A stretch of 42,280 bases of DNA, from assembly GCA_003646995.1 (NCBI GenBank), contig QMLZ01000005.1, positions 1-42,280 of the forward strand, read 5' to 3'. Position numbers and translations under genes: made by a program. The notes below the pieces were generated by a model that did no database searches, was not told where the DNA came from, and saw nothing but the letters and a program-made list of their open reading frames with translations. Source of the stretch: Deltaproteobacteria bacterium. GTDB lineage: Bacteria; Desulfobacterota; DSM-4660; Desulfatiglandales; Desulfatiglandaceae. Below, piece by piece: positions 25,854 to 35,222 of this stretch; the first letter of the stretch is position 1, and each line of letters opens with the position of its first letter.

Positions 25854-26005
25854 AAGCTTTCATCACCTTCCTTTTCTAAGTGATCTTGGTCTGCCTTGGG
25901 TGAACTTATCACGCACACGTGCTACTTTTTCAGGCAAACCAATTCTAAAACCATGCAAAAAGGAGACCACAGGAACTTCCTTAGGCAATGGATACTGAGA
26001 AAATT

Positions 26006-26434
26006 TCAGGGAACAACCTTGAAGTGAACTACTCTCAGAAGCTCGTCGTTTGGCCCCAGCACCTCCACTCGCCAGTCACCGGTTTCATGGGCCTGGATGA
26101 TCTTGGAGCTGTAAGTGCGCCAATTGGACGAATTGACCTGTAAAGGCACCCTGGCCCGTTGCTTCTGTCCATGGTACCAAACATGAAATATTGTTGTCGG
26201 TTCCTTGGCCCCTACTATCCGGGTGAAACAATAGAGTTTGCCCAGGCTGGAGGAAAAAATCGTGTCCCCGCCCTGGCATTGAAGGTCAACAACGTCCAGA
26301 CAAATGGAGGCTTCAGCCACCTGAATGGAAGGGGAGCCGGCTGCCCTCGCAGCCATGGCTGAGCACATAATTAGGGAAACAACACCAAGCAAGAACACCA
26401 AATGACAAAGAACCTTTTTACCAGGTGTAGGCAT
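26006..26434 (-). CDS. Secreted DUF2914-domain protein
   Basis: A 142-aa protein with an N-terminal signal sequence (LCHLVFLLGVVSLIMCSAMAA, cleavage after about residue 32 at ARAAG). A DUF2914-like domain follows: KLYCFTRIVGA, IFHVWYHG, WRTYSSKIIQ and GDWRVEVLGPNDELL. The function of this domain is unknown; it is often found in periplasmic or envelope proteins of delta-proteobacteria. It has its own promoter and divergently faces the exonuclease gene. Confidence 0.78.
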   Translation of the reverse strand: MPTPGKKVLCHLVFLLGVVSLIMCSAMAARAAGSPSIQVAEASICLDVVDLQCQGGDTIFSSSLGKLYCFTRIVGAKEPTTIFHVWYHGQKQRARVPLQVNSSNWRTYSSKIIQAHETGDWRVEVLGPNDELLRVVHFKVVP

Positions 26435-26497
26435 AGCAAGTAACCCCCGCTCTAATAGTTTTGATCTCGCTAAAGTGCTCTTTTAAGTTTTAATTTA

Positions 26498-26526
26498 ATC
26501 ATAAATCACTGGTTCTGGCAACTCAA
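26498..26526 (-). promoter_or_regulatory. Promoter of the DUF2914 gene
   Basis: On the minus strand, TTGAGT (26526-26521), a 17-nt spacer and TATGAT (26503-26498) lie about 64 nt upstream of the ATG at 26434. Confidence 0.55.
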
Positions 26527-26573
26527 AACACCCTCGCTCCTATGTCATCTTAAAACCACAAAACCGTATTGTC

Positions 26574-26603
26574 TTGAAACACTTCCCATCAATGAGATAT
26601 AGA
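26574..26603 (+). promoter_or_regulatory. Promoter of the YprB-like gene
   Basis: TTGAAA (26574-26579), an 18-nt spacer and TATAGA (26598-26603) lie about 40 nt upstream of the TTG start at 26644. It is divergent from the DUF2914 promoter in the same 209-nt gap. Confidence 0.5.
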
Positions 26604-26643
26604 ACAATATAGCAAATCTAAACCAGAGAAAGGAAAACACCCT

Positions 26644-27381
26644 TTGCTAGAGCGAACCTTTATACACATTCCCGGCATAGGCTCCAAGACCGAAAAGATA
26701 ATATGGAGTAAAGGGATAGAGACTTGGGACCACTTTCTGCGGTACCACGGAACCGTATTTTCATCATCGAGGGATGCATACATTCGCCACCAACTCTCAG
26801 AGTCAAAGAAACGCAGACATGACATTCGGTTCTTCAGGCAACGTCTTTCATCGGAACACATATGGCGTGTATTCGGCTCCTTCAGAAGCAAAGCGGTATA
26901 CCTGGATATTGAAACCACAGGGGGTTACCAGGGGATAAATGACATAACCGTCATAGGACTTTATGATGGAAATGAATACTATTCATTTGTGAACGGCAAA
27001 AACATGGAAGATTTTCAATCAGCCATCAGTTCCTACGATCTAATGATCACCTTCAATGGAAGCACCTTTGACCTTCCGTTCATCCGCAAGTGGTTCAGAC
27101 ACATCGAGCTGCCACCCGCACACATTGATTTACGCTTCCTACTGCGAAAAATAGGTTACAAGGGGGGCCTGAAAAAGATAGAAAGGGAACTGGGCATTAA
27201 CAGGGAGTCGGAGATCTGTGAAATGAACGGATATGATGCCGTGATGCTGTGGAAGGCATATGAATGGGGCGACATGGAAGCCCTCAATCGCTTATTGAAA
27301 TACAACAGGGCAGACGTGGTAAATCTTGAGCCGCTCATGGCTTTTTGTTATGAAAGAATGATGCGTATCACACTTGCCTAG
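26644..27381 (+). CDS. YprB-like RNase H-fold exonuclease
   Basis: A 245-aa protein with a DEDD-type 3'-5' exonuclease core: D88 and E90 in YLDIETTG, D143 in ITFNGSTFDLPFI, and D224 in YNRADVVNLEPL. The N-terminus (IPGIGSKTEKIIWSKGI) resembles a helix-hairpin-helix DNA-binding motif. The arrangement matches the YprB ribonuclease H-like family, often of unknown substrate. Translation starts at TTG behind AAAGGA; the matching N-terminus supports this start. The stop shares CTAG with the convergent kinase gene. Confidence 0.85.
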   Translation: MLERTFIHIPGIGSKTEKIIWSKGIETWDHFLRYHGTVFSSSRDAYIRHQLSESKKRRHDIRFFRQRLSSEHIWRVFGSFRSKAVYLDIETTGGYQGINDITVIGLYDGNEYYSFVNGKNMEDFQSAISSYDLMITFNGSTFDLPFIRKWFRHIELPPAHIDLRFLLRKIGYKGGLKKIERELGINRESEICEMNGYDAVMLWKAYEWGDMEALNRLLKYNRADVVNLEPLMAFCYERMMRITLA

Positions 27382-28328
27382 CTACAAGGGGCCTCTTCCA
27401 GAAATTTCATCACCTCACCTAAACTTGGAATACCTGGCTGGGCGCCCACGTGTAAACACTTCAGTGCAGCCGCGGCTGAGGCAAAACGCATACATCCTTG
27501 CATGTCAAGCCCTTGAAGCATCGCATATATGTAGGCACCATGGTACACATCACCTGCGCCGGTAGTGTCAACTGCATCAACAGGAAATGCGGGCTGCCGG
27601 TAAATGCCCGCCTCATCCATACCCACACTCCCTTTCTCTCCCAACGTTATTACCACATGCCTAGGTCCCAATGCCTTTAAGGCCTTAAGGGCCTCCCTTG
27701 GATCTGCTCCCTTTCCTATCATTGGTTCAGCAAAGGTTTCTGAGGCCACAAGGATATCTACCAAAGAGACCAAGTCTTTTGAGCCTTCCCTCATGGTACC
27801 GGCGTCCATCATCACTGGTACGCCTCTGGCCTTTGCCTGCCTTGCCGCCTCAATGCAGGCTTCAATCATTAGGCCATCCAGGTGGAGCATACGCATCCTC
27901 GGGTATAAAGAAAGATCAATGTCTGAAGCCGCAAGGGGCGGCATGCTACCACGATGCCAAAAGATTGTTCTATACCCTCCAGGAGAGATGGCAATAAATG
28001 CAAATTGAGACGTGTGGCCCGGAGTCACCTTAAGATTTGAAATATCTATGCCGTAGGAGATCAGGTTTTCAATTATTCTTTTTCCCAAGTAATCGTCTGA
28101 TACCGATCCAAGGAAAGAAGTGGGGACTCCGAACTTCGCCAGGGTAACTATAGCTGTGCAAGCAGGCCCACCGCATTCGATCTGCAAACCACTAAGCTCC
28201 ACTTTGGCATTTTCTTCTGGATAGAAAGGAAGCCTCGCCAAAAAGTCCACACATGCCTGGCCCAAACCCACCACCACCGCGTCATGGGTTGACCCTGGGC
28301 TCGAAGCAGCACATTGAGACACTCCCAT
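27378..28328 (-). CDS. PfkB-family (ribokinase-like) sugar or nucleoside kinase
   Basis: A 316-aa kinase with the PfkB signatures GLGQACVDFLARLP, GGPACTAIVTLAKFG, and the C-terminal DTTGAGDVYHGAY holding the catalytic Asp and anion hole. The substrate could be ribose, fructose, another sugar or a nucleoside. Its place at the end of an operon starting with a nucleoside phosphorylase suggests a nucleoside-derived sugar (inference). The start is uncertain: an ATG at 28328 with GGAGG very close, or a TTG at 28337. Confidence 0.85.
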   Translation of the reverse strand: MGVSQCAASSPGSTHDAVVVGLGQACVDFLARLPFYPEENAKVELSGLQIECGGPACTAIVTLAKFGVPTSFLGSVSDDYLGKRIIENLISYGIDISNLKVTPGHTSQFAFIAISPGGYRTIFWHRGSMPPLAASDIDLSLYPRMRMLHLDGLMIEACIEAARQAKARGVPVMMDAGTMREGSKDLVSLVDILVASETFAEPMIGKGADPREALKALKALGPRHVVITLGEKGSVGMDEAGIYRQPAFPVDAVDTTGAGDVYHGAYIYAMLQGLDMQGCMRFASAAAALKCLHVGAQPGIPSLGEVMKFLEEAPCS

Positions 28329-28422
28329 GCCCTCCAAAGCTCTTTCAAGCCATTAACTTCATTTGCACATCAATTACTCTCAAAGATGAAATTCTACAAG
28401 CTCCTCAGCGACGGCAATCAGG

Positions 28423-29802
28423 TTATCCGAGCTTTTCCAATTCCTCTGTCACCTTTGTTATATGATCTTTCACCTTGGGAATTAGCGGTGATGACGGATA
28501 TTTCTCAACTATAGATTTAAGAATTTCCAGGCAAGATTTTAGATAGCGCTCCTTTTTGACCGGATCATTGCTTTGCTTTGCTGCAAGAAAAAGCTTGGCA
28601 GCCCTGTTCCTTTCCCTGTTTATTATGCCCTCAATGGCCGCCTTTTTAAGTCTTCCCACCTCCACATTATTCGTTAGGTCACTGCCGATCGAGTTCAGCT
28701 TGGCCAAAGCTTCGTCATATTTCTCCTCTTCTATCAATGCCTCGGCTTGCCTCAAACCCTGGCTTTGTTCGGAAAGCACAGAGATCCGCTCCTGGAGAAA
28801 TTGGTCCTCACGCGTATCAACTTCTTTCATAGCCTCTGTGAGTCTTTCCAACTCCCCCGCTGATGTGGTTTGATGCCTTCTTCTCTTTATGAGATCTCTT
28901 GCGAGCTCAAATTTCTTCTGCTCCACCAATTCTCTTACCTTGCCAAGGAACGCATCAAGGGGCACGATTGAAACACTACGGGCCTCACCCGTTTCCCTTT
29001 CTGGTTCAAACCCCGGCGCCCCAGGCTTACCTACTGTCTCCTTGCGCTCAATGGCAAGAGGGCCTATGGACTTGGCAATGGTTTGCTCTATCCGATGCCG
29101 CTCGTCCAAGAGATCGGCTAGTTTTTCGTAATTCCTGATGGCCCCCTGTTTGTCTCCCATCTTCAAGTGCCACATAGCTAGGTGAGCCCTCAGTACCACC
29201 AAATCCGGTCTTGTCTGCAACCTGTTTGCAATCCTCTCTCCAATTGTAACAGCATCCTTAATCATGCCTTGTTGAGCCAAGGATAAGGCAAATACCAGCC
29301 CCACCTCCGGGGTCAACGCGTCAGGGCCAAGGCTTTCTTTTAAGTCAACGCACTTATCAATAACTGCCTTATAGTTTCCTGCCAAATATGCATCCAAGAT
29401 CTCATTTGTTTTCTCTGTAAACAGCCTGATGGCGGATCTTTCCTTGGCACCTCCCTGTGGACGAATGTTAAGGTAGAGATCTTCCATGGAACTCAAGGCA
29501 AAGAAAAGTCTTCTAATGCTCGTTCTGTAGTATTCCCTCTCTCGTGAGTATGGGGGCAGGCTTTCCATTCCCTGATATGCCTCTAGGAGTGAATAGAGAA
29601 CGGTTCTCTCTGAAGCCGTGAGATCATGGCGCTCCAATGCCTTTTTTATGCGGCTGATCCTGTCTTCGATTAGGCTCTGGTCCACAGGGCTGGTGAGTAT
29701 TTTCTCCGGTGTCGGACCTTGAGGAGGCCGCTGCCATAGGGGGGCGCAGCTTGAAAGCGCCAGGGTAGCAAAAACAATCGTAATTGGGAAGATTCTCTTC
29801 AT
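28423..29802 (-). CDS. Lipoprotein with TPR-like helical repeats
   Basis: A 459-aa protein with a lipoprotein signal. MKRIFPITIVFATLALSSC gives a lipobox LSSC with the modified Cys at 19. The body is helical, with TPR-like segments such as AGNYKAVIDKCVDLKE, LAMWHLKMGDKQGAIRNYEKL and EEKYDEALAKLNSIG, and charged coiled-coil-like stretches. The ATG overlaps the stop of the PBP gene (ATGA), with GGAGG inside the PBP coding sequence. It is probably an envelope partner of that PBP, comparable in idea to LpoA-type activators; this is inference from gene order. Confidence 0.82.
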   Translation of the reverse strand: MKRIFPITIVFATLALSSCAPLWQRPPQGPTPEKILTSPVDQSLIEDRISRIKKALERHDLTASERTVLYSLLEAYQGMESLPPYSREREYYRTSIRRLFFALSSMEDLYLNIRPQGGAKERSAIRLFTEKTNEILDAYLAGNYKAVIDKCVDLKESLGPDALTPEVGLVFALSLAQQGMIKDAVTIGERIANRLQTRPDLVVLRAHLAMWHLKMGDKQGAIRNYEKLADLLDERHRIEQTIAKSIGPLAIERKETVGKPGAPGFEPERETGEARSVSIVPLDAFLGKVRELVEQKKFELARDLIKRRRHQTTSAGELERLTEAMKEVDTREDQFLQERISVLSEQSQGLRQAEALIEEEKYDEALAKLNSIGSDLTNNVEVGRLKKAAIEGIINRERNRAAKLFLAAKQSNDPVKKERYLKSCLEILKSIVEKYPSSPLIPKVKDHITKVTEELEKLG

Positions 29803-32800
29803 GGATAAATTCCTCCAACAGGCTCAAATAACCTAATAGGTACAAGTTTGCCATCCTTGTCTATAACATCACTCAGCACAGTTGGAATATCAAGGCTTGC
29901 CCCAGAGGATATTCCCTCAAGTTGTGTTGGAAGGCCGCTCACCGGTGATACCCTAATCTTCTTAAGCCCAGCAGCCTCAGCGGCTTCGTCACCCAGCGTC
30001 TCGAAGGCAAGGTCAGCAAGTTGGATGGCACCCACGTACGCCGGGCTGTTAACAATGGCTACAGCAGTATCTATCCACAGGGGCAGTGCACCAGAAGCCC
30101 CGTAAATCGCAGTGTGCTTGGACTTCATGGGTTTATTATCATCATATCCCACGTATGCTGTAATAACAAACCCTTTTGAACTATCCCAGGCAGGGGCTCG
30201 TTGGTCAAATCGGGGCACGAATCCGGCAAAGCTGGAGTTAGTAAACTTGTTGGCTGTACCGGTTTTTCCATAGGTAGGCACTGGTATCCTGAAAATTAAA
30301 TCTCCACTGCGTAATGTAAGGTTAACCGTATTTTTTGCTCTCCGGCCTGTTCCGTATAACACCACATTGCGAAGTATATCCTTTATTATTACAGATTGCC
30401 TATCGGTGATGACACGGACCTGCTGAGGACGATATTCCCAGAGCAACTCTCCATTTCTGTCTTCTATCCTAGTAATCACCGGCACCGCTTCGGGCCCACT
30501 CATCTTGTTCAAGGTGTATATGCCCCCGCTCATTATACTGTGGTAGACCAATGCGGCCTCCATAATACTTATGGAGTTAGGGCCAAGGGGAAAGGAAAGA
30601 ACCTTGTCAAGATGCGTGGTGATGCCCAGGGTCTTGGCCAGATTTACCACATATGTCAGGTTAACAAGGACCCTATAGTCAGGGATTTTCCAAAGTACTT
30701 CCATGTCGTATCTTTTGTGCGCCAGGAGCTCCCTGTAGTTCCTCGCCACAGCCTTGCTTAGAACACCTATCACTTCTGAGGGAACCAGGCCGTCGATCCA
30801 CACCTGCTCAGGCCGCAACTCCATGTAGTTCCGTGCCAGCCAACTGAGGCTCAGTGGTTGATATCGGGTAACATCAGGAGACCCCAAAGTTTCGTCGAAA
30901 TAGGCGATCTTGGGGCCAGATCCCTTGGTTGTGGACTCATAAAAGCCCTTGAGTTCCCTGGCAAGTTCAGGAAGTAGTTCCGTCTCCTCTTTTCTGCCAA
31001 GTTCTTCTTCCAGAAGATACCTGAGCCTTGCGAGAGAGGCTCTCATTCTCGTGTTTGCCTTCTTGAGCCTTTTGAATCCGAGGCGCGAGAGCTTTGCCTT
31101 TGCTTCGTATTCTGGCGGGATGCTGTTGGGGTCAATGGTCCAATGCAATCTCTCAACCACTGGAATTGTACTTTCGTACCCTTCAAATATGAGATCTGGA
31201 CGTACTTCCCTTTTTGCGCTTTCAAACGCCGCTTTCATCATGGATTCCTCAGTCACCACCACTCCATACCGGTCCCTTATGCGGTTTTTGTACTGCAAGT
31301 AAGACTCATCGTCCCTACGGCACAGCCCCAGCATTTCAGCTACCTGTCTGAACTCAGCCATATTGAGGCGGTCGGTGAGATGGTAGAGCAGCCACACTGT
31401 CGCAAGGTTCTCGGACTTGACCCCGGCCCACTCAATGGATACAAGACCGCTCTTGGGTTCATGGTCAGGCCTTGGAAAGTATCTTGTTCCTTCGAATTCA
31501 TACATGTCCCTGCGGTTGGGGATTTGGTCTAAGTTGCTCCATTTGAGCTGCAGGGCCGCGGTAAAGACTATCGGCTTGAATATGGAACCCAGCTGCCGTT
31601 TGGCGTCTACAGCCCTGTTGAAAAAACGGTTATAAAAGCCTCCTACCATGGCCTTAACCATACCTTCATGTAACACCACGATCGCACCGTTGAGTTCTGG
31701 GAGGGTGGTAAGGAACAATTTTTTTTGGGTTCGACCGGGGAGATTCTGCACAAACTGCACCCAAATGAGGTCCCCCTCGCGAAACTTACTCAAAAAGGCC
31801 ACCAGCTTCCTCTCGTCCAGACTCGCCCACGAGCCCATCTTCCACTTAAGCCATGCCTCGGCCATGGCCTTAACCCCCTCGTACCCGATTACCCCTCCAC
31901 CATCCTTCCAGCTCACCACGAGGCACGCATCTCCATTGTGGGGCTCCACGTGGGTTATCCTTGCAAGAAATGGTATCCCACCATCGGTCTTTCGAAACCT
32001 GTTGTCAATTTGTTGGGAGCCCAGCTTGTTGACCACGTGGTAGCCATTTAGTAACACATCCATGTAAGGCAATCTTACCCTGAGGCTTTGGATAGCGGCT
32101 TGCTGTATGTCCTTGTTCACTGACGTATAGATTCTGATCCCGGAGGTAGCTATGTTATCTATACCCTGCTGGTGCAATATATCCCGGAAATATTCTGAGT
32201 CTAGCTGGTCCCTTATATAGTCCAAAACCACATTCAGCCTGTAACTGATGTTCCCCTTCCTAAAGGGAACAGGCTGGGCCTTTGCTTGTTCATATTGCTC
32301 CAGTGAAATAAAATTGAGTTTCAGCATGTTTCTGAGAACGTAATTCTTCCGTTCGTTGGCCAATTCCTGTGCCCTTTGCCTTTCAGCCTCTGTCTTTTTA
32401 ATGAATGGATTATATCGATTGGGGGCCTGTACCGACCCTGCTATGAACGCACACTCTACCAGATTAAGATCTTCAACATCCTTGTCAAAAAAGTACTTTG
32501 CTGCGATACCCAGTCCTTTGCCATAGCTAGCCACAAAAAACTGATTAACATACATTTCCAGGATTTCTTCCTTGCTGTAATATCGTTCAAGGAGGAAGGC
32601 CTGGATAAGCTCCTTCAACTTGGCCATCAATGATCTTTTTTCCCGTTTGAAGATATTTTTGGCAGTTTGCTGGGTGAGAGTGCTCCCCCCCTGAACTACC
32701 CTTCCTGCTTTAAGATTTGCCAGCAGGGCCCTGGCTATTGCTTTGAAATCCACACCATAATGATGGAAAAAATTCTTGTCTTCCGCTGCAATGAGAGCCT

Positions 32801-33053
32801 TCACAAATATCTTGGGAATCTCCTTGTAAGGAACATAGCGGCGATGAGTCTTCTGAAAGAATACACCAATTGGAGTAACCCCATCGTCGTAGAAAACAGG
32901 GCTTTCGGAATTTATTATCTGAAGGATGATGCCCTTTTGGATACGTTTTGAGGCATCTTTTGTCACTTCTAAGTAAAGGAATGTGAAAAAGACAAGGGGT
33001 GTCAGGATAATCGCTATTAGTAAGCCAATAAGTATCTTACCCTTTATGCTCAT
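29799..33053 (-). CDS. Class A penicillin-binding protein, unusually long (1084 aa)
   Basis: A bifunctional peptidoglycan synthase anchored by one N-terminal helix (about 7-28). The glycosyltransferase part has AAEDKNFFHHYGVD with catalytic E91, and GGSTLTQQ (122-129). The transpeptidase has SIFK (S490), SEN (547-549) and KTGTAN (930-935). Between SxN and KTG lies a large extra region, about 560-800, partly charged and coiled-coil-like (RLGFKRLKKANTRMRASLA near 660). Ordinary PBP1A proteins are 750-850 aa. The ATG at 33053 shares one base with the upstream stop (TGATG). The frame is open 38 codons further but overlaps the ATP-grasp gene. Confidence 0.93.
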   Translation of the reverse strand: MSIKGKILIGLLIAIILTPLVFFTFLYLEVTKDASKRIQKGIILQIINSESPVFYDDGVTPIGVFFQKTHRRYVPYKEIPKIFVKALIAAEDKNFFHHYGVDFKAIARALLANLKAGRVVQGGSTLTQQTAKNIFKREKRSLMAKLKELIQAFLLERYYSKEEILEMYVNQFFVASYGKGLGIAAKYFFDKDVEDLNLVECAFIAGSVQAPNRYNPFIKKTEAERQRAQELANERKNYVLRNMLKLNFISLEQYEQAKAQPVPFRKGNISYRLNVVLDYIRDQLDSEYFRDILHQQGIDNIATSGIRIYTSVNKDIQQAAIQSLRVRLPYMDVLLNGYHVVNKLGSQQIDNRFRKTDGGIPFLARITHVEPHNGDACLVVSWKDGGGVIGYEGVKAMAEAWLKWKMGSWASLDERKLVAFLSKFREGDLIWVQFVQNLPGRTQKKLFLTTLPELNGAIVVLHEGMVKAMVGGFYNRFFNRAVDAKRQLGSIFKPIVFTAALQLKWSNLDQIPNRRDMYEFEGTRYFPRPDHEPKSGLVSIEWAGVKSENLATVWLLYHLTDRLNMAEFRQVAEMLGLCRRDDESYLQYKNRIRDRYGVVVTEESMMKAAFESAKREVRPDLIFEGYESTIPVVERLHWTIDPNSIPPEYEAKAKLSRLGFKRLKKANTRMRASLARLRYLLEEELGRKEETELLPELARELKGFYESTTKGSGPKIAYFDETLGSPDVTRYQPLSLSWLARNYMELRPEQVWIDGLVPSEVIGVLSKAVARNYRELLAHKRYDMEVLWKIPDYRVLVNLTYVVNLAKTLGITTHLDKVLSFPLGPNSISIMEAALVYHSIMSGGIYTLNKMSGPEAVPVITRIEDRNGELLWEYRPQQVRVITDRQSVIIKDILRNVVLYGTGRRAKNTVNLTLRSGDLIFRIPVPTYGKTGTANKFTNSSFAGFVPRFDQRAPAWDSSKGFVITAYVGYDDNKPMKSKHTAIYGASGALPLWIDTAVAIVNSPAYVGAIQLADLAFETLGDEAAEAAGLKKIRVSPVSGLPTQLEGISSGASLDIPTVLSDVIDKDGKLVPIRLFEPVGGIYP

Positions 33054-33829
33054 CAGGAAGCAATCTCTCCAGATAGCAACATTTGGCGGAATACCTGCTT
33101 GAGATCGAGGCCTTTCAGTTTCAGTCCTTTCCGTCCGTACTTCATATTTGCCTCTATGATGTACCATGTACCATTCGATGAAATCAAATCGAGGCCCACA
33201 TCATTAAAGTTACATTTCCTTGCCGCCTTCTGTGCCAAAGAGATGGCTTGTGGAGGGATGTTGTCGAAGTCTATGCGTCCGCCTTGGGAAATGTTGGTCT
33301 TAAAGGACCCCGGTCCTGCCAGCCGCCAATAAGCCAGCACGGGCTTATAATTTATTAGTATTACCCTCAAGTCTCTGTCATGAACCAAGTACTCTTGAAT
33401 GTATGCAACATTGGTCAACCTCAAGTATGAGTGGAGTTCAGCTTCCGACCTTATCATAAATACACCGTTCCCTCTGGCAGAGCCCCTTGGAAGCTTCGCA
33501 ATAAAAGGAAAGCTGAAATCTTCCAGGATATCCCTGTGATGCAGATGATAGTAAATTCTTGTTCTTGGATGCGGGATCCCCAACATGTAAAACAAGGTGG
33601 TTTGCTTTATCTTTTCATCGGCGTATAGGTAAGATTCGAGGCTTGGAAAAATCTTTTTTCCCATGGTGCTAAGAAACTGGGCATAGTTCAAGGTGGGAAA
33701 TAAAATAAGTTTTGCTCTCAGGATCAGCTCCCTTTCTTCCATGGTATAGTCGAAGAAATTGGGCTTTACCCCTAGTGTTCTAACCTCAGGAATGCCTATC
33801 AGTCTGCTGCCAAGAGCGATATAATTCAT
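33053..33829 (-). CDS. RimK-like ATP-grasp ligase
   Basis: A 258-aa ATP-grasp enzyme. The nucleotide-binding loop region is FIAKLPRGSARGNGVFMI, followed by YIQEYLVHDRDLRVIL. The metal-binding end has DVGLDLI and YIIEANMKYG. RimK-type ligases join amino acids, often glutamate, to a carboxyl of a protein, peptide or cofactor. The acceptor here is unknown. Its stop overlaps the PBP start (TGATG), so the two products are made together and an envelope or peptidoglycan-related acceptor is possible (inference). Confidence 0.85.
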   Translation of the reverse strand: MNYIALGSRLIGIPEVRTLGVKPNFFDYTMEERELILRAKLILFPTLNYAQFLSTMGKKIFPSLESYLYADEKIKQTTLFYMLGIPHPRTRIYYHLHHRDILEDFSFPFIAKLPRGSARGNGVFMIRSEAELHSYLRLTNVAYIQEYLVHDRDLRVILINYKPVLAYWRLAGPGSFKTNISQGGRIDFDNIPPQAISLAQKAARKCNFNDVGLDLISSNGTWYIIEANMKYGRKGLKLKGLDLKQVFRQMLLSGEIAS

Positions 33830-33860
33830 GGGAAAACAACCTGATTAGTGCAATGCGTTT

Positions 33861-35204
33861 TCATGAAGCCTGTTGCACCCATTTGCGCACGAGGACCGCC
33901 TTTTCTCGCGCCACGGCAAGAGCCTCATGGAGATCAATGGTAAGAAGCGACCTATTCTCCATTACAACCTTGCCGTTAATAATGCTATGCAGAACATCAT
34001 CACCGCGGGCCGCATAAACAATATGGGAGTAGGGATTATAGATGGGAGTCAGGTGGGGCTTGTTAGGATCAAGGACAATAAAATCCGCCTTTTTCCCCTT
34101 TTCAATTGAGCCGATGATCCCTTCCATTCCAAGTGCCTTTGCTCCATTTATGGTGGCCATCTTCAGCACAGTTACCGCATCCATCGCAGTGGGATCCATC
34201 TTACTGACCTTGTGCAGCTTGGCTGAGGTGTCCATCTCACCAAACATGTCCAGATCATTGTTGGAGGCACAACCGTCTGTGCCGATTCCCACTGTAATAC
34301 CATTAGCTACCATCTCTGGTACCGGTGCTATACCTGAAGCCAGTTTCATGTTGCTTTCGGGATTATGTATTACCCTTACCCCGTTTTCTTTTAGCAGTTC
34401 CAGGTCCCTGGGTGAAAGGTGCACACAATGGTCTGCTATAAGGTTGCTGTTTAATAAATTTAGATCCTTTAAGTGCTCCACCGGGCTTTTGTTATACTTT
34501 TCTTTGACCTGCCTCAGTTCATCTTCGGTCTCGGCCAGATGCGTAATGAGAGGCACGCTGTATTGCGATGCCAGGGCTCCAGCCCTTTCCAAGAGGCCGG
34601 GGCTGCAGGTAAACACGGAGTGTGGCTCTACCGCAACGGATATTAAGGGATGTCCCTGCCATCGCTGTATCAGCCATTCGGTGTACCGGAAACCGTTTTC
34701 AATCTCACCGTAATTGGGTGAAGGAAAATCATAGAGGACTTCCCCTATCAGGCATCTTATGCCTGTTTTACTGGCAGCTTCGGCCACCTCATTTTCAAAC
34801 AAGTACATGTCACAGAAAGTGGTGGTACCAGAAAGGATCATTTCCGCGCACCCCAGAAAGGACCCCGCCCTCACAAAATCCTCATCCATGTTCTTTTCCA
34901 CGGGAAAGATATAGCGGGTAAGCCACTCCATGAGGGGCAAGTCGTCCGCAAGCCCCCGGAACAAGCTCATAGGTACATGGGTATGCCCGTTTATCAGCCC
35001 AGGAAGTAATAATCCACCCGATGCATCTATAGTCTTGCCAGCTTTCCAATAAGATGGCTCGCCTTTCCCCACATCAGCTATACTATCACCAACAACAGCC
35101 ACATACCCCTTGTCAATGATCGTCTGAGCGCGGTCCATGGTGACAATGGTTGCGTTCTTTACACACAGATCTGCTTTTCTTTCCAACCCAGCGACTTCGG
35201 ACAT
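33861..35204 (-). CDS. mtaD: 5-methylthioadenosine/S-adenosylhomocysteine deaminase-like amidohydrolase
   Basis: A 447-aa amidohydrolase with HxH metal ligands H74 and H76 (NGHTHVPM), H222 (THLAETEDE), H195 (VEPHSVFTC) and D310 (GIGTDGCASNND). This set and length match the MtaD/TrzA-like group, which deaminates methylthioadenosine, S-adenosylhomocysteine or adenosine. The gene follows a nucleoside phosphorylase by 18 nt, which favours a role in salvage of these nucleosides. Guanine deaminase or chlorohydrolase activity is less likely. Confidence 0.88.
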   Translation of the reverse strand: MSEVAGLERKADLCVKNATIVTMDRAQTIIDKGYVAVVGDSIADVGKGEPSYWKAGKTIDASGGLLLPGLINGHTHVPMSLFRGLADDLPLMEWLTRYIFPVEKNMDEDFVRAGSFLGCAEMILSGTTTFCDMYLFENEVAEAASKTGIRCLIGEVLYDFPSPNYGEIENGFRYTEWLIQRWQGHPLISVAVEPHSVFTCSPGLLERAGALASQYSVPLITHLAETEDELRQVKEKYNKSPVEHLKDLNLLNSNLIADHCVHLSPRDLELLKENGVRVIHNPESNMKLASGIAPVPEMVANGITVGIGTDGCASNNDLDMFGEMDTSAKLHKVSKMDPTAMDAVTVLKMATINGAKALGMEGIIGSIEKGKKADFIVLDPNKPHLTPIYNPYSHIVYAARGDDVLHSIINGKVVMENRSLLTIDLHEALAVAREKAVLVRKWVQQAS

Positions 35205-35222
35205 AATCTCGAGAACCTCACA

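Noticed and set aside
31648..32051. Two overlapping plus-strand ORFs of 108-131 aa
   Set aside because: They are antisense to the PBP gene, without start signals or recognisable domains.
33054..33167. N-terminal 38-residue extension of the PBP frame
   Set aside because: It lies inside the ATP-grasp gene; the ATG at 33053 overlaps that gene's stop and gives a normal membrane anchor.
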